Counted from the stretch's first letter, positions 8,836-16,855 are shown. The stretch: 38,727 nucleotides of DNA from an uncultured Sphingobacteriaceae bacterium (GCA_946887045.1 CAMPKC010000045.1:1-38727), one strand, 5' to 3'. Program-made: numbers and translations. The notes: generated from the letters alone by a model not told the origin.

Positions 8836-10617
8836 ATGTTCGAGAACATAAGCAACAAACGCAAGGGAGATATAAGGAGCAGGATAGATCTTTTTATGTT
8901 ATGGAGCAGTTTCTTATGCTCTGTATTCATATTATTCTTAATCGGTTATAATACCGACCCTGTACTGGAGGCTCAATTCTATTATCCCATAGATGCTTTC
9001 ATTTATCTCTACGATTCGCTTCTTCTGGTAAAAATCGTCATTTCCCTTTCTTCAAAAGATACCCGGAAATTGTCATTCTATTCAGAAGTTATATTGTTTA
9101 TTTATTTAACCCTCATTATTCTGGCCAGTTTAAATCCGGCTGTTCTGGGCGACCTTGATCTGGCATCTCCGGCTTGGCTGTATGTCGGAATATATGCTGT
9201 TTTTATAGTCGAAGTATCTAAAACGAGTCTGTTCTTTGATAAATTCTATTTTAACCCCACGCTTTTATTTGTTGTCAGTTTTCTTTTTCTGATTTTACTG
9301 GGAACGGTGCTGTTGTTAATGCCAAAATCTACCTACAGCGAATTGAGTTTTGTCGACGCTTTGTTTATGTCAACCAGTGCAGTGTGCGTAACCGGGTTAT
9401 CTGTTACAGATATCAGCGTGAATTTCTCAACTTTTGGGCAAAACGTTATCCTGCTGATGATTCAGTTAGGTGGTTTAGGTATTATGACATTTACAGGTTT
9501 TTTCGGTTATTTTTTTACAGGTGGATTTTCTTATAAAAATCAGTTAATGTTTACCGAGTTCCTCAATGAAAATAAAGTTAGTTCGGTTATCCGGACATTG
9601 TACACCATCGTTGGGATCACTTTTTTATTTGAAGCGGTAGGGGCGGTCCTGATTTTTTTCAGCTTGGATCCCGGAAATTTCAAAGACATAGGAGGCCAGG
9701 TGCACTTTTCCGTTTTTCATGCTATTTCAGGGTTTTGTAATGCGGGTTTTTCTACTCTGTCAAATGGATTGTACGATCCCGCAGTAAGATTCAATTATAA
9801 TCTTCAGCTGATTATAGCTTTTCTATTGATAATGGGAGGTCTGGGTTTTGCTCTTGTCTACAATATTTACAGGTTCTTTAACAGATGGTATTTCATCTTC
9901 CACAACCGTGTTTTTTATCGCGAACCCATTCTTTACAGACCCTGGATGATGAGCTTTAATTCGAAAGTGATACTTTATACAACAGCCTTTTTGATTGTTC
10001 TAGGAACAATAGTATGTTTTGTTTTAGAATATAATAACACCATGGCAGAGCACCCGTCGCTATGGGGAAAATTTGTAACTGCGTTTTTTATTTCCGTTAC
10101 GCCCAGAACAGCAGGATTTAACACAGTAGATATGACAGCGCTGAGTTTTCCTATTATCATGATTACTTTGTTATTTATGTGGATAGGCGCTTCTCCAGGT
10201 TCTACCGGAGGTGGAATTAAGACCACTACTTTTGCGATTTGTGTCCTTAATATCTTCAGCATCGCCAGGGGTAGAGACCGCATAGAGATATTCAGACGTG
10301 AATTGTCTGACGATACCGTGAGAAGGGCCTTTGCAGTGATTTCAATTTCGGTTCTTTCAATAGGTGCAGCAATTTTTTTGTTGTCAATTACTGATGGTGG
10401 AAAAGGTTTAAAGGCCCTTGCATTTGAGGCCATTTCGGCCTATAGTACAGTTGGCTTAAGTCTCGGGATAACGTCGAGCATGAGTAGTGCCGGCAAGATA
10501 GTATTAATAGCTACGATGTTTATGGGCAGAGTGGGGACGCTAACCCTATTATTGGCGTTGATTAAAAGGGTTTATGTAAAGAATTATCATTATCCAAAAG
10601 AGGAAATGACATTTTAA
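8836..10617 (+). CDS. trkH: TrkH/KtrB-type potassium channel subunit
   Basis: This 593-residue polytopic membrane protein has the four pore loops of the TrkH/TrkG/KtrB family, each with the conserved filter glycine: SAVCVTGLSVTD, ISGFCNAGFSTLS, TPRTAGFNTVD and AYSTVGLSLG. Before the canonical core, which starts near FNPTLLFVVSFL (residue about 140), there are about 130 extra residues with three or four hydrophobic segments, making it longer than most KtrB proteins (around 450). It forms the K+-translocating pore in the inner membrane. The regulatory subunit gene follows after 9 bp, so the two are almost certainly one operon. A TTCTTTTG sequence just upstream is a weak -7 candidate. Confidence 0.95.
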   Translation: MFENISNKRKGDIRSRIDLFMLWSSFLCSVFILFLIGYNTDPVLEAQFYYPIDAFIYLYDSLLLVKIVISLSSKDTRKLSFYSEVILFIYLTLIILASLNPAVLGDLDLASPAWLYVGIYAVFIVEVSKTSLFFDKFYFNPTLLFVVSFLFLILLGTVLLLMPKSTYSELSFVDALFMSTSAVCVTGLSVTDISVNFSTFGQNVILLMIQLGGLGIMTFTGFFGYFFTGGFSYKNQLMFTEFLNENKVSSVIRTLYTIVGITFLFEAVGAVLIFFSLDPGNFKDIGGQVHFSVFHAISGFCNAGFSTLSNGLYDPAVRFNYNLQLIIAFLLIMGGLGFALVYNIYRFFNRWYFIFHNRVFYREPILYRPWMMSFNSKVILYTTAFLIVLGTIVCFVLEYNNTMAEHPSLWGKFVTAFFISVTPRTAGFNTVDMTALSFPIIMITLLFMWIGASPGSTGGGIKTTTFAICVLNIFSIARGRDRIEIFRRELSDDTVRRAFAVISISVLSIGAAIFLLSITDGGKGLKALAFEAISAYSTVGLSLGITSSMSSAGKIVLIATMFMGRVGTLTLLLALIKRVYVKNYHYPKEEMTF

Positions 10618-10626
10618 TTTGAGACT

Positions 10627-11307
10627 ATGAAATTTATCGTATTAGGATTGGGACATTTCGGCGTTGCGCTTGCATCCAGATTAACCGAGATGGGCCACGA
10701 AGTAATTGGAGTTGATAACAGGATAGCCAGGGTTGAGCAGTTGAAAGAAGTTATAACGCATACGGTTTGCATGAACTCAACCGATCGTGAAGCTGTGAGT
10801 TCACTTCCTTTAAAAGATGCTGATGCTGTGATTGTGGCGATAGGAGAAGATGAAGCCGCGTCTTTATTAACAACCGCTTTACTTAAGCAATTGTCGGTAA
10901 AAAGAATTATTGGACGGGTGGTTTCAGATCTGCAAAAGACGGTTTTGGATGCCATGAAAATAGATGAATATATCCTTCCTGAAGAGGAATCAGCTGAACG
11001 CCTTGCCATGCGATTGGATACCGTAGGCGTGATAGATTCATTTAAAATATCAGAGAAGTATAGTATTGTAGAGGCCCTGGTGCCGAAAAAGTTTGCCGGT
11101 AAAACTCTTGAGGAAGCCGATTTTAACAATCGTTACAAAGTTATTGTGCTAACTACTATTAAAAGCTATCAGCGCAGTTCTGGTACTATTGATAAGAATT
11201 ATAAGCAAGCTACCGGTATCGCTACCTCGGGTTTGGTATTGCAGGAAAATGATACAATGGTTCTGTTTGGCGAGTTGATGGACATTCAGAAATTGTTGAG
11301 GGGATAG
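10627..11307 (+). CDS. trkA: TrkA/KtrA-type potassium channel regulatory subunit (RCK domains)
   Basis: This 226-residue cytoplasmic protein has an N-terminal RCK/Rossmann domain with the nucleotide motif GLGHFG (residues 7-12) and an acidic residue ending the second strand (VIGVDNR, D30). A C-terminal RCK_C domain begins near residue 140 (YSIVEALVPKKFAGKTL). It should form a ring beneath TrkH and gate it in response to ATP/ADP or NAD(H). A single RCK_N/RCK_C unit is the KtrA arrangement, not the doubled unit of E. coli TrkA, so ktrA would also be a fair name. It begins 9 bp after trkH. Confidence 0.94.
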   Translation: MKFIVLGLGHFGVALASRLTEMGHEVIGVDNRIARVEQLKEVITHTVCMNSTDREAVSSLPLKDADAVIVAIGEDEAASLLTTALLKQLSVKRIIGRVVSDLQKTVLDAMKIDEYILPEEESAERLAMRLDTVGVIDSFKISEKYSIVEALVPKKFAGKTLEEADFNNRYKVIVLTTIKSYQRSSGTIDKNYKQATGIATSGLVLQENDTMVLFGELMDIQKLLRG

Positions 11308-11446
11308 TTAATTTAAGTTTGAAAAGGATAGGGCCTTTACCGAATTCTTGAATCTGGATTAATTTTTCGAGGATTAGACTGCAGGTTAACCTTTTTCAAT
11401 AAAATCATTAAACTTTCTGTGTTTTATCTCCGGTCAATTTTCTTAG

Positions 11447-11956
11447 CTATAGATGTACAGCTGCTTTTTTTGAATTAAATGAGAAATAAGTTTGGCTTAA
11501 ATAACTAAAGCCCACAACTAGCAAAGTGGTAACCATTTTTGCTATCGTAGGGTACCAGCTTAAATGTTCTACAAAAAACTTAAGAAATGCATAATTGAAA
11601 AATATGCAGCCTAGGACTACCAAAAAGTACCTTGTAAGTTGTGTCCTTTTTCTTAGCTCTGAATGCTGAAACACTACATAGCGGCTTAAATAAAAACCGA
11701 GAGGGAAGGTTACTGTAAACGCAAGAAGAAAAGAAGCAATATGTGGACTAAGAGTTACATAACCCAAGTGCACGTTTTGTTTATCAAAGATGAAGTTATA
11801 ACTAATGAAAAAGAGAACTATATCCAGGGATGTATTTGCACCGCCGCAAGCCAGGTAGCGAAAGATCTGAAGCGTAAAAAATCGTTTAAAGAGAGGGTAA
11901 AAGAAATCAATAATATGAAGTATTGTGTTTCTTACCAGATAATGAAACTCTTTCAT
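11447..11956 (-). CDS. GtrA-like family membrane protein
   Basis: This 169-residue protein has four predicted membrane segments and the GtrA opening: a basic N terminus, then FRYLACGGANTSLDIVLFFI near residue 32 and a PLGFYLSRYVVF segment. GtrA-like proteins are thought to help move polyprenyl-linked sugars across the inner membrane for cell-surface glycosylation. No glycosyltransferase lies next to it here, so the pathway is unknown. It converges with trkA, separated by 139 bp in which I see no clear terminator. Its -7 element lies only 6 bp from the ATG (see separate entry). Confidence 0.8.
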   Translation of the reverse strand: MKEFHYLVRNTILHIIDFFYPLFKRFFTLQIFRYLACGGANTSLDIVLFFISYNFIFDKQNVHLGYVTLSPHIASFLLAFTVTFPLGFYLSRYVVFQHSELRKRTQLTRYFLVVLGCIFFNYAFLKFFVEHLSWYPTIAKMVTTLLVVGFSYLSQTYFSFNSKKAAVHL

Positions 11957-11962
11957 TCACAG

Positions 11963-11970
11963 CAAAGATA
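11963..11970 (-). promoter_or_regulatory. Predicted -7 promoter element of the GtrA-like gene
   Basis: On the minus strand this reads TATCTTTG, a perfect match to TAnnTTTG, 6 bp before the ATG. TTTG words upstream have spacers of about 13 and 25 bp rather than 19. If used, the transcript would be nearly leaderless. Confidence 0.4.
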
Positions 11971-12025
11971 GGTATACTGTCTCCAAAACTACGAGCAAAA
12001 CATAACACGCGTGAAAAATTATGTT

Positions 12026-12073
12026 AGTCGGGATTTGTAATCCCGACTCTATAAACTCAGATTTGTAATCTGA
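12026..12073. repeat. Two tandem palindromes with identical TGT loops
   Basis: Stem-loop one (12026-12048) has a perfect 10-bp stem AGTCGGGATT around TGT. Stem-loop two (12057-12073) has a perfect 7-bp stem TCAGATT around TGT. Both share the core GATTTGTAATC and are 8 bp apart. The pattern resembles REP-type palindromes that REP-associated transposases act on, but no such transposase is in the window. They sit in the 444-bp gene-free stretch between the GtrA-like gene and rpsL. Confidence 0.6.
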
Positions 12074-12097
12074 AATAATAGTACCTCCCTTTGATTT

Positions 12098-12192
12098 TTA
12101 AACTCCGATTGCAGCGGATACCAGCCTGCGTGTAAGGCCTCGCGGAGTATGAGCGAAAAGCGGGACTGAATTTTCATAGCAGCACCAAGCCC
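12098..12192. repeat. Possible interspersed or structured element in gene-free region
   Basis: This stretch is more GC-rich than its surroundings and holds the words GATTGCAGCGGATA (12108-12121) and GAGCGAAAAGCGGGA (12151-12165). From memory, similar pairs of words recur between genes in many Bacteroidota genomes, but I cannot verify this here. Local pairing such as CTGCG with CGCGG is possible. There is no ORF. The direction and function are unknown; it could be a mobile repeat or a structured RNA. Confidence 0.4.
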
Positions 12193-12230
12193 TTATTTAC
12201 GATTAACCTTTTAATTATCAATTAATTCAA

Positions 12231-12257
12231 TTTTGGAAGGTCTGGAACTTTCCAAAA
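12231..12257. other. Stem-loop upstream of the rpsL promoter
   Basis: TTTTGGAA at 12231-12238 pairs perfectly with TTCCAAAA at 12250-12257 around an 11-base loop. It lies about 45 bp upstream of the predicted -33 element. It could be a terminator-like or regulatory structure; no long T-run follows. Confidence 0.35.
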
Positions 12258-12299
12258 GTTTGCCGGGACAAGCCCTCGAATTATTTTTCTCTCAACCCC

Positions 12300-12329
12300 T
12301 TGATTATCAAAATTAAGTTCCTACTTTTG
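12300..12329 (+). promoter_or_regulatory. Predicted promoter of the rpsL (str) operon
   Basis: TTG at 12300-12302, a 19-bp spacer and TACTTTTG at 12322-12329 match the Bacteroidota promoter. The bases after it (TTTGCAGTCCC) resemble those at the rplC and infA promoters. Transcription should begin near 12336, giving a leader of about 65 bases. Confidence 0.7.
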
Positions 12330-12342
12330 CAGTCCCAATTTT

Positions 12343-12372
12343 ACCTGCCATAGGTGTGGCTCGGTATGGGGT
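12343..12372 (+). promoter_or_regulatory. Leader stem-loop of rpsL
   Basis: ACC-CCATA (with a bulged TG) at 12343-12352 pairs with TATGGGGT at 12365-12372, giving 8 base pairs around the 12-base loop at 12353-12364. It lies in the predicted 5' leader, 28 bases before the ATG, and may bind an operon-encoded ribosomal protein (inference; S7 plays this role in the E. coli str operon). Confidence 0.45.
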
Positions 12373-12400
12373 AATTAATAAAAAACTGCTAAAAAACTAA

Positions 12401-12814
12401 ATGCCTACTATTCAACAATTAGTTAGGAAAGGTAGAGTAGCTCTGGTGGATAAGAGTAAATCCCCAGCGTTGGACAGCTGTCCACAGCGAAGAGGCGTGT
12501 GTACCCGTGTATACACAACTACCCCTAAAAAACCAAACTCAGCAATGCGTAAAGTTGCCCGTGTTCGTTTAACAAACGGAAAAGAGGTGAATGCTTACAT
12601 CCCTGGAGAAGGTCACAACTTGCAAGAACACTCAATTGTGTTGATTCGTGGTGGTCGTGTTAAAGATTTACCAGGTGTGCGTTATCACATCATTCGTGGT
12701 GCTTTAGATACTTCTGGTGTTGCCGGAAGAAATCAGCGTCGTTCTAAATATGGTACTAAGCGTCCTAAACCAGGTCAAGCTGCTGCAGCTCCTGCAAAAG
12801 GTAAAAAGAAATAA
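12401..12814 (+). CDS. rpsL: 30S ribosomal protein S12
   Basis: This 137-residue protein matches S12 throughout ([43 protein letters not shown]). S12 lies at the decoding centre and controls accuracy. The positions where streptomycin-resistance changes occur in other bacteria, K43 and K88, are both wild-type lysines. An Ala/Lys-rich C-terminal tail (about 14 residues after KRPKP) is longer than in E. coli. It is the first gene of the str operon, downstream of a consensus promoter and leader hairpin. Confidence 0.98.
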   Translation: MPTIQQLVRKGRVALVDKSKSPALDSCPQRRGVCTRVYTTTPKKPNSAMRKVARVRLTNGKEVNAYIPGEGHNLQEHSIVLIRGGRVKDLPGVRYHIIRGALDTSGVAGRNQRRSKYGTKRPKPGQAAAAPAKGKKK

Positions 12815-12816
12815 TT

Positions 12817-12824
12817 AAGGAGGA
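12817..12824 (+). promoter_or_regulatory. Strong Shine-Dalgarno site of rpsG
   Basis: AAGGAGGA sits 6 bp before the rpsG ATG. Such a full anti-SD match is unusual in a genome of this type, where most genes in the window have none. Confidence 0.7.
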
Positions 12825-12830
12825 TATAAA

Positions 12831-13298
12831 ATGAGAAAGTCAAAACCAAAAAAGAGAATCCTTCTGCCTGATCCGAAGTTTAACGACGTGATGGTAACCC
12901 GTTTCGTAAACAACATGATGTACGACGGTAAAAAATCTATCGCTTATTCTATTTTTTATGATGCAGTTGAATTGGTTGAGAAAAAAACCAGCGAAAGCGG
13001 ATTAGAAGCATGGAAAAAAGCTTTAAACAATGTTATGCCTGCTGTTGAGGTTAAATCTCGTCGTGTAGGTGGTGCTAACTTCCAGGTTCCAACGGAAGTT
13101 CGTCCTGAGCGTAAAATCGCTTTAGGTATGAAATGGTTGATCCTTTACGCTCGTCGTCGTGGTGAAAAAACTATGATGGAGAAATTAGCCGGAGAAATTA
13201 TTTCTGCTTCTAAAGGTGAGGGTGCTGCAGTGAAGAAGAAAGAAGATACTCACAAAATGGCTGAAGCGAACAAAGCGTTTTCACACTTCAGATTCTAA
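12831..13298 (+). CDS. rpsG: 30S ribosomal protein S7
   Basis: This 155-residue protein is a full-length S7, recognised by [20 protein letters not shown] at the start, [21 protein letters not shown] and a C-terminal [11 protein letters not shown]7 binds the 3' major domain of 16S rRNA and starts assembly of the 30S head; in E. coli it also represses the str operon. The start is fixed by the strong Shine-Dalgarno just upstream, 16 bp after rpsL. Confidence 0.98.
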   Translation: MRKSKPKKRILLPDPKFNDVMVTRFVNNMMYDGKKSIAYSIFYDAVELVEKKTSESGLEAWKKALNNVMPAVEVKSRRVGGANFQVPTEVRPERKIALGMKWLILYARRRGEKTMMEKLAGEIISASKGEGAAVKKKEDTHKMAEANKAFSHFRF

Positions 13299-13325
13299 AA
13301 AGAAGATTACACAGATTAGAATGAA

Positions 13326-13358
13326 TGCACCGATTGTCCGTTACGGTAAATCGGTGTA
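13326..13358 (+). promoter_or_regulatory. Stem-loop in the rpsG-fusA spacer
   Basis: CACCGATT (13328-13335) pairs with AATCGGTG (13349-13356); after a 2x2 internal loop, CCG (13338-13340) pairs with CGG (13344-13346) around TTA. Two more outer pairs are possible. It ends 32 bases before the fusA ATG. It may regulate fusA or mark a processing site. Confidence 0.5.
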
Positions 13359-13390
13359 ATCATTTAAAAAATCGAAGAAATCAAATAACA

Positions 13391-15502
13391 ATGGCAAGAG
13401 ATTTAAAATATACAAGAAATATAGGAATCGCAGCTCACATTGATGCGGGTAAAACCACGACAACAGAGCGTATTCTTTACTATTCTGGTGTTAGTCATAA
13501 AATTGGTGAAGTACACGAAGGTGCTGCAACAATGGACTGGATGGCACAGGAGCAGGAGCGTGGTATCACCATTACTTCGGCTGCTACAACAGTAAACTGG
13601 AAATACAGAAACAATACTTACCACATCAATATTATCGATACTCCGGGACACGTGGATTTTACCGTTGAGGTGAATCGCTCTTTACGTGTATTGGATGGAT
13701 TGGTATTCTTGTTTTCTGCGGTTGATGGTGTTGAGCCTCAGTCTGAAACTAACTGGAGATTAGCAAACAACTATAACGTTGCACGTATTGGCTTCGTTAA
13801 CAAAATGGACCGTTCTGGTGCTGACTTCTTGAAAGTTGTTAAGCAGGTTAAGGATATGCTTGGAAGTAATGCAGTTCCTTTGCAATTGCCTATCGGTGCA
13901 GAAGATTCTTTCAAAGGTGTTGTTGATTTGATCAACAACCGCGGTATCGTTTGGAACGAGCACGATAAAGGTATGACCTTTACCGAGGTTCCAATTCCTG
14001 AGGATATGCTTGATGAGGTTGCTGAGTGGAGAGAGAAATTATTAGAATCTGTTGCTGATTATGATGAGTCGTTGATGGAGAAATTCTTCGACGATCCAAA
14101 TTCAATTACAGAGCGTGAAATCTTAGACGCATTACGTGCTGCAGTTTTAGATGCTAAAATTGTACCTATGGTATGTGGTTCATCTTTTAAAAATAAAGGT
14201 GTTCAAACCATGCTTGACTATGTAATGGAGTTATTGCCTTCGCCGCTTGATTCTGAAGGTGTTGTGGGTACTAATCCTGACACTGGTGCGGAAGTAATGT
14301 TAAAGCCTTCTGAAAAAGAGCCCTTTGCAGCATTGGCGTTTAAAATTGCAACCGATCCTTTCGTTGGTCGTTTGTGCTTTATCCGCGTTTACTCTGGTAA
14401 TCTTGAAGCAGGTTCTTACGTGTACAATACACGTTCAGAAAATAAAGAACGTATTTCACGTATCTTCCAAATGCACGCTAACAAGCAAAATCCAATCCCT
14501 AATGTAGGTGCTGGTGATATTGCCGCTGTAGTTGGATTTAAAGATATCAAAACAGGAGATACTCTTTGTGATGAAAAGAACCCAATCGTTCTTGAGTCTA
14601 TGAACTTCCCAGAGCCGGTTATCGGTTTAGCAATTGAGCCTAAAACTCAGGCTGACGTTGATAAATTAGGTATGGCTTTAGGTAAACTTGCTGAGGAAGA
14701 TCCAACTTTCCGTGTACAAACAGATGAGGAAACTGGTCAGACTGTAATTTCTGGAATGGGAGAGCTTCACTTGGATATCCTTATCGATCGTCTAAAACGT
14801 GAGTTTAAAGTTGAAGTAAACCAGGGAGCTCCTCAGGTGGCTTATAAAGAGGCTATTACTGGTACTGTTCAACACCGTGAAACATATAAAAAGCAAACTG
14901 GTGGTCGTGGTAAATTTGCGGATATCCAGGTGGTGATTTCACCAATTGACGCTGACTTTGAAAAAGGCGGTCTGCAGTTTGTGAATGAAATTGTGGGTGG
15001 TTCGATCCCTCGTGAGTTTATTCCTTCGGTTGAAAAAGGATTTGCAGCAGCTATGTCAAATGGTGTGTTAGCAGGTTACCCTCTTCCTGATATGAAAGTT
15101 CGTTTGATAGACGGTTCATTCCACGCAGTCGATTCGGATGCTTTATCTTTCGAGATCGCAGCTCGTTCTGCTTTCCGCGAAGCTTTACCAAAGGCTAAGC
15201 CTGTATTGATGGAGCCAATCATGAAAATTGAAGTTCTTACTCCTGAAGAAAATATGGGTGATGTAATGGGTGATTTGAACCGTCGTCGTGGCCAGCTGCA
15301 AGGTATGGACACTCGTGCTGGTTCTCAGGTTATCAAAGCATTGGTTCCTCTGTCTGAGATGTTTGGTTATGTAACTCAGTTACGTACTATCACTTCAGGT
15401 CGTGCAACTTCAACCATGGAGTTTGATCACTATGAGCCAGCTCCTAAAAACGTTCAAGACGAAGTTATTGCGAAATCAAAAGGTAAGTCTGTAAACGCTT
15501 AA
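13391..15502 (+). CDS. fusA: Translation elongation factor G
   Basis: The ATG at 13391 gives a 703-residue EF-G beginning [20 protein letters not shown]; a longer in-frame start at 13325 would run through the leader hairpin and is rejected. The GTPase has its P-loop at AHIDAGKTT (15-23), DTPGHVDF and NKMD, followed by domains II-V. EF-G drives tRNA-mRNA translocation and, with RRF, ribosome recycling. Position after rpsG is canonical. It is the only EF-G copy in this window. Confidence 0.98.
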   Translation: MARDLKYTRNIGIAAHIDAGKTTTTERILYYSGVSHKIGEVHEGAATMDWMAQEQERGITITSAATTVNWKYRNNTYHINIIDTPGHVDFTVEVNRSLRVLDGLVFLFSAVDGVEPQSETNWRLANNYNVARIGFVNKMDRSGADFLKVVKQVKDMLGSNAVPLQLPIGAEDSFKGVVDLINNRGIVWNEHDKGMTFTEVPIPEDMLDEVAEWREKLLESVADYDESLMEKFFDDPNSITEREILDALRAAVLDAKIVPMVCGSSFKNKGVQTMLDYVMELLPSPLDSEGVVGTNPDTGAEVMLKPSEKEPFAALAFKIATDPFVGRLCFIRVYSGNLEAGSYVYNTRSENKERISRIFQMHANKQNPIPNVGAGDIAAVVGFKDIKTGDTLCDEKNPIVLESMNFPEPVIGLAIEPKTQADVDKLGMALGKLAEEDPTFRVQTDEETGQTVISGMGELHLDILIDRLKREFKVEVNQGAPQVAYKEAITGTVQHRETYKKQTGGRGKFADIQVVISPIDADFEKGGLQFVNEIVGGSIPREFIPSVEKGFAAAMSNGVLAGYPLPDMKVRLIDGSFHAVDSDALSFEIAARSAFREALPKAKPVLMEPIMKIEVLTPEENMGDVMGDLNRRRGQLQGMDTRAGSQVIKALVPLSEMFGYVTQLRTITSGRATSTMEFDHYEPAPKNVQDEVIAKSKGKSVNA

Positions 15503-15513
15503 TAAGGTAAACC

Positions 15514-15544
15514 AGAAAGGTAAAGGGTAAAAACTTGCCTTTCT
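15514..15544 (+). promoter_or_regulatory. Stem-loop in the fusA-rpsJ spacer
   Basis: AGAAAGGTAA (15514-15523) pairs with TTGCCTTTCT (15535-15544), ten pairs with one G-U, around an 11-base loop. No T-run follows, so it is more likely an attenuator or processing hairpin than a full terminator. Confidence 0.4.
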
Positions 15545-15609
15545 CTATAAAAATAAACAATCTCCTTGCTTAATTAATAGCTCTTAAGCCGGGATTAAAC
15601 AAACATAAA

Positions 15610-15915
15610 ATGAGCCAAAGAATCAGAATTAAATTAAAATCTTACGATTACAACTTAGTTGATAAATCAGCTGAGAAAATCGTTAAAACTGTAAAACCTA
15701 CAGGCGCAGTAGTTAGCGGACCGATCCCTCTTCCAACCGAAAAGAAGATCTTCACAGTGTTGCGTTCACCACACGTAAACAAAAAAGCACGTGAGCAGTT
15801 CCAGCTTTGTTCTTACAAGAGATTGTTAGACATCTATAGCTCTAACTCTAAAACTGTAGATGCTTTGATGAAACTTGAATTACCTAGCGGTGTTGAAGTA
15901 GAAATCAAAGTTTAA
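15610..15915 (+). CDS. rpsJ: 30S ribosomal protein S10
   Basis: This 101-residue protein is S10 ([48 protein letters not shown]). S10 acts in the 30S head and, in other bacteria, also as NusE in transcription antitermination. In most bacteria rplC follows directly. Here rpsJ is the last gene of its transcript: a terminator begins 22 bp after its stop codon and rplC lies 4.2 kb further on. Confidence 0.98.
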   Translation: MSQRIRIKLKSYDYNLVDKSAEKIVKTVKPTGAVVSGPIPLPTEKKIFTVLRSPHVNKKAREQFQLCSYKRLLDIYSSNSKTVDALMKLELPSGVEVEIKV

Positions 15916-15919
15916 GTAC

Positions 15920-15926
15920 AGGAGGT
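15920..15926 (+). promoter_or_regulatory. Orphan Shine-Dalgarno sequence after rpsJ
   Basis: AGGAGGT begins 5 bp after the rpsJ stop but has no start codon at a working distance; the terminator stem starts 11 bp later. This is where the rplC ribosome-binding site would lie in an intact S10 operon. Confidence 0.45.
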
Positions 15927-15936
15927 TAAAAAAGAA

Positions 15937-15970
15937 AGGCCTGTCCAGTTACCTGGACAGGCCTCTTTTA
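15937..15970. terminator. Intrinsic terminator between rpsJ and the convergent gene
   Basis: AGGCCTGTCCAG (15937-15948) pairs perfectly with CTGGACAGGCCT (15953-15964) around TTAC. A T-rich run follows on the plus strand, and an A-rich run precedes it, so it can act in both directions for rpsJ and for the minus-strand gene at 15975. Confidence 0.85.
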
Positions 15971-15974
15971 TTTG

Positions 15975-16754
15975 TTACGTTTTCCTTCCGGGGTCCTGAT
16001 CTTTCCTGGACATAAGTTCTTCAAGATTATTTCTTTCGGTCTGAAGCTCCCGTGCAAGTTTCAATTCCTTTTCCTTAGCCTTGGTTTTATATGTGTTATA
16101 CTCTGATGAAATCTCTTCATATAACTGTTTATGGTGCCGTGCATCGTGAGCGCTTTTAGTAGTAGTAAATAATACTCCACCCAATCCAAGGGCCAGCAGA
16201 ATTATTGCCCCCCATACTATCCAATTATAGGTTGCCACATCGAGCGTCATTCCCAGAATCTGGATTTGTTCTACGGTGCTCATGGATTCACCCTCGGTAA
16301 CATTACCGGTGCCGCCAGTATTCTTCAATTCATTTATTTGTTTTGCCTGTTCATTTAACTTTTGATTTGCCGCCGTTAACAATCTTTTATTTCTATTTAA
16401 AGAATCGTTGACACTTTTCCATAGAGTGTTAAGTCGTGTCGGATCAACTACTTTATATCCTTTTTGCATCCATGAATACTTTAACAGGGCTTCATATTGC
16501 CCCTTGAGTGAACTGTCTGTCGGCTTTGCCGGAACTTTGGAGATAGTTTGGGCCGGAGGATTAACAACTTTAACGGGAGAGTTTACGACTGTTTTTGCAG
16601 GTGCAGGAACAGTTGTTTTTGCCGGAACTGTCACCGGCGGTTTCGCTGGTGGGTTAGTCGCAGTCTTACTGGAATCTTGAGCGTTGCTGGCGAAAGCTAT
16701 AAAACAAAGATTCAAAAGAAGAATAAGAGAGCGTTTGCGCAAGGTCTGTTTCAT
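15975..16754 (-). CDS. Coiled-coil protein with signal peptide and one membrane segment, function unknown
   Basis: This 259-residue protein has a signal peptide (cleavage likely near SNA/Q26), then a Pro/Ala/Lys/Val-rich stretch with repeated PAK/PVK units (about 34-78). A conserved-looking segment follows (LKGQYEALLKYSWMQKGYKV, 83-102), then a coiled coil (about 110-145), a membrane segment (177-197, WIVWGAIILLALGL) and a highly charged C-terminal coiled coil (203-250). The YEALLK...YKVV region resembles a Bacteroidota family that databases sometimes name tRNA (guanine-N1)-methyltransferase; nothing in this sequence supports a methyltransferase, so that name is probably wrong. It may be an envelope-associated structural or scaffold protein (inference). 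It is one of four genes that separate rpsJ from rplC. Confidence 0.75.
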   Translation of the reverse strand: MKQTLRKRSLILLLNLCFIAFASNAQDSSKTATNPPAKPPVTVPAKTTVPAPAKTVVNSPVKVVNPPAQTISKVPAKPTDSSLKGQYEALLKYSWMQKGYKVVDPTRLNTLWKSVNDSLNRNKRLLTAANQKLNEQAKQINELKNTGGTGNVTEGESMSTVEQIQILGMTLDVATYNWIVWGAIILLALGLGGVLFTTTKSAHDARHHKQLYEEISSEYNTYKTKAKEKELKLARELQTERNNLEELMSRKDQDPGRKT

Positions 16755-16855
16755 AGAATTATGTATTATGATATGGTGAAAATAGGTATTTTATTAAATA
16801 GAAAAAATTAAACCTCATATCGTTTGCGGGTGTTAATAATGTATCACATCAGGAT

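Noticed and set aside
8590..8851. Two overlapping ORFs on opposite strands between the helicase and trkH genes
   Set aside because: They mirror each other, have no family resemblance, and one runs into the trkH start; the stretch is better read as a divergent promoter region.
9975..10433. 152-residue minus-strand ORF inside trkH
   Set aside because: It lies fully opposite the conserved pore-loop region of trkH and shows no family features of its own.
12026..12192. tRNA or tRNA remnant in the gene-free stretch
   Set aside because: I could not fold a cloverleaf with an acceptor stem, T-loop and anticodon arm from these hairpins.
13325..13390. Longer in-frame start for fusA
   Set aside because: It would translate through the leader hairpin and add residues not found in EF-G; the ATG at 13391 gives the conserved N terminus.
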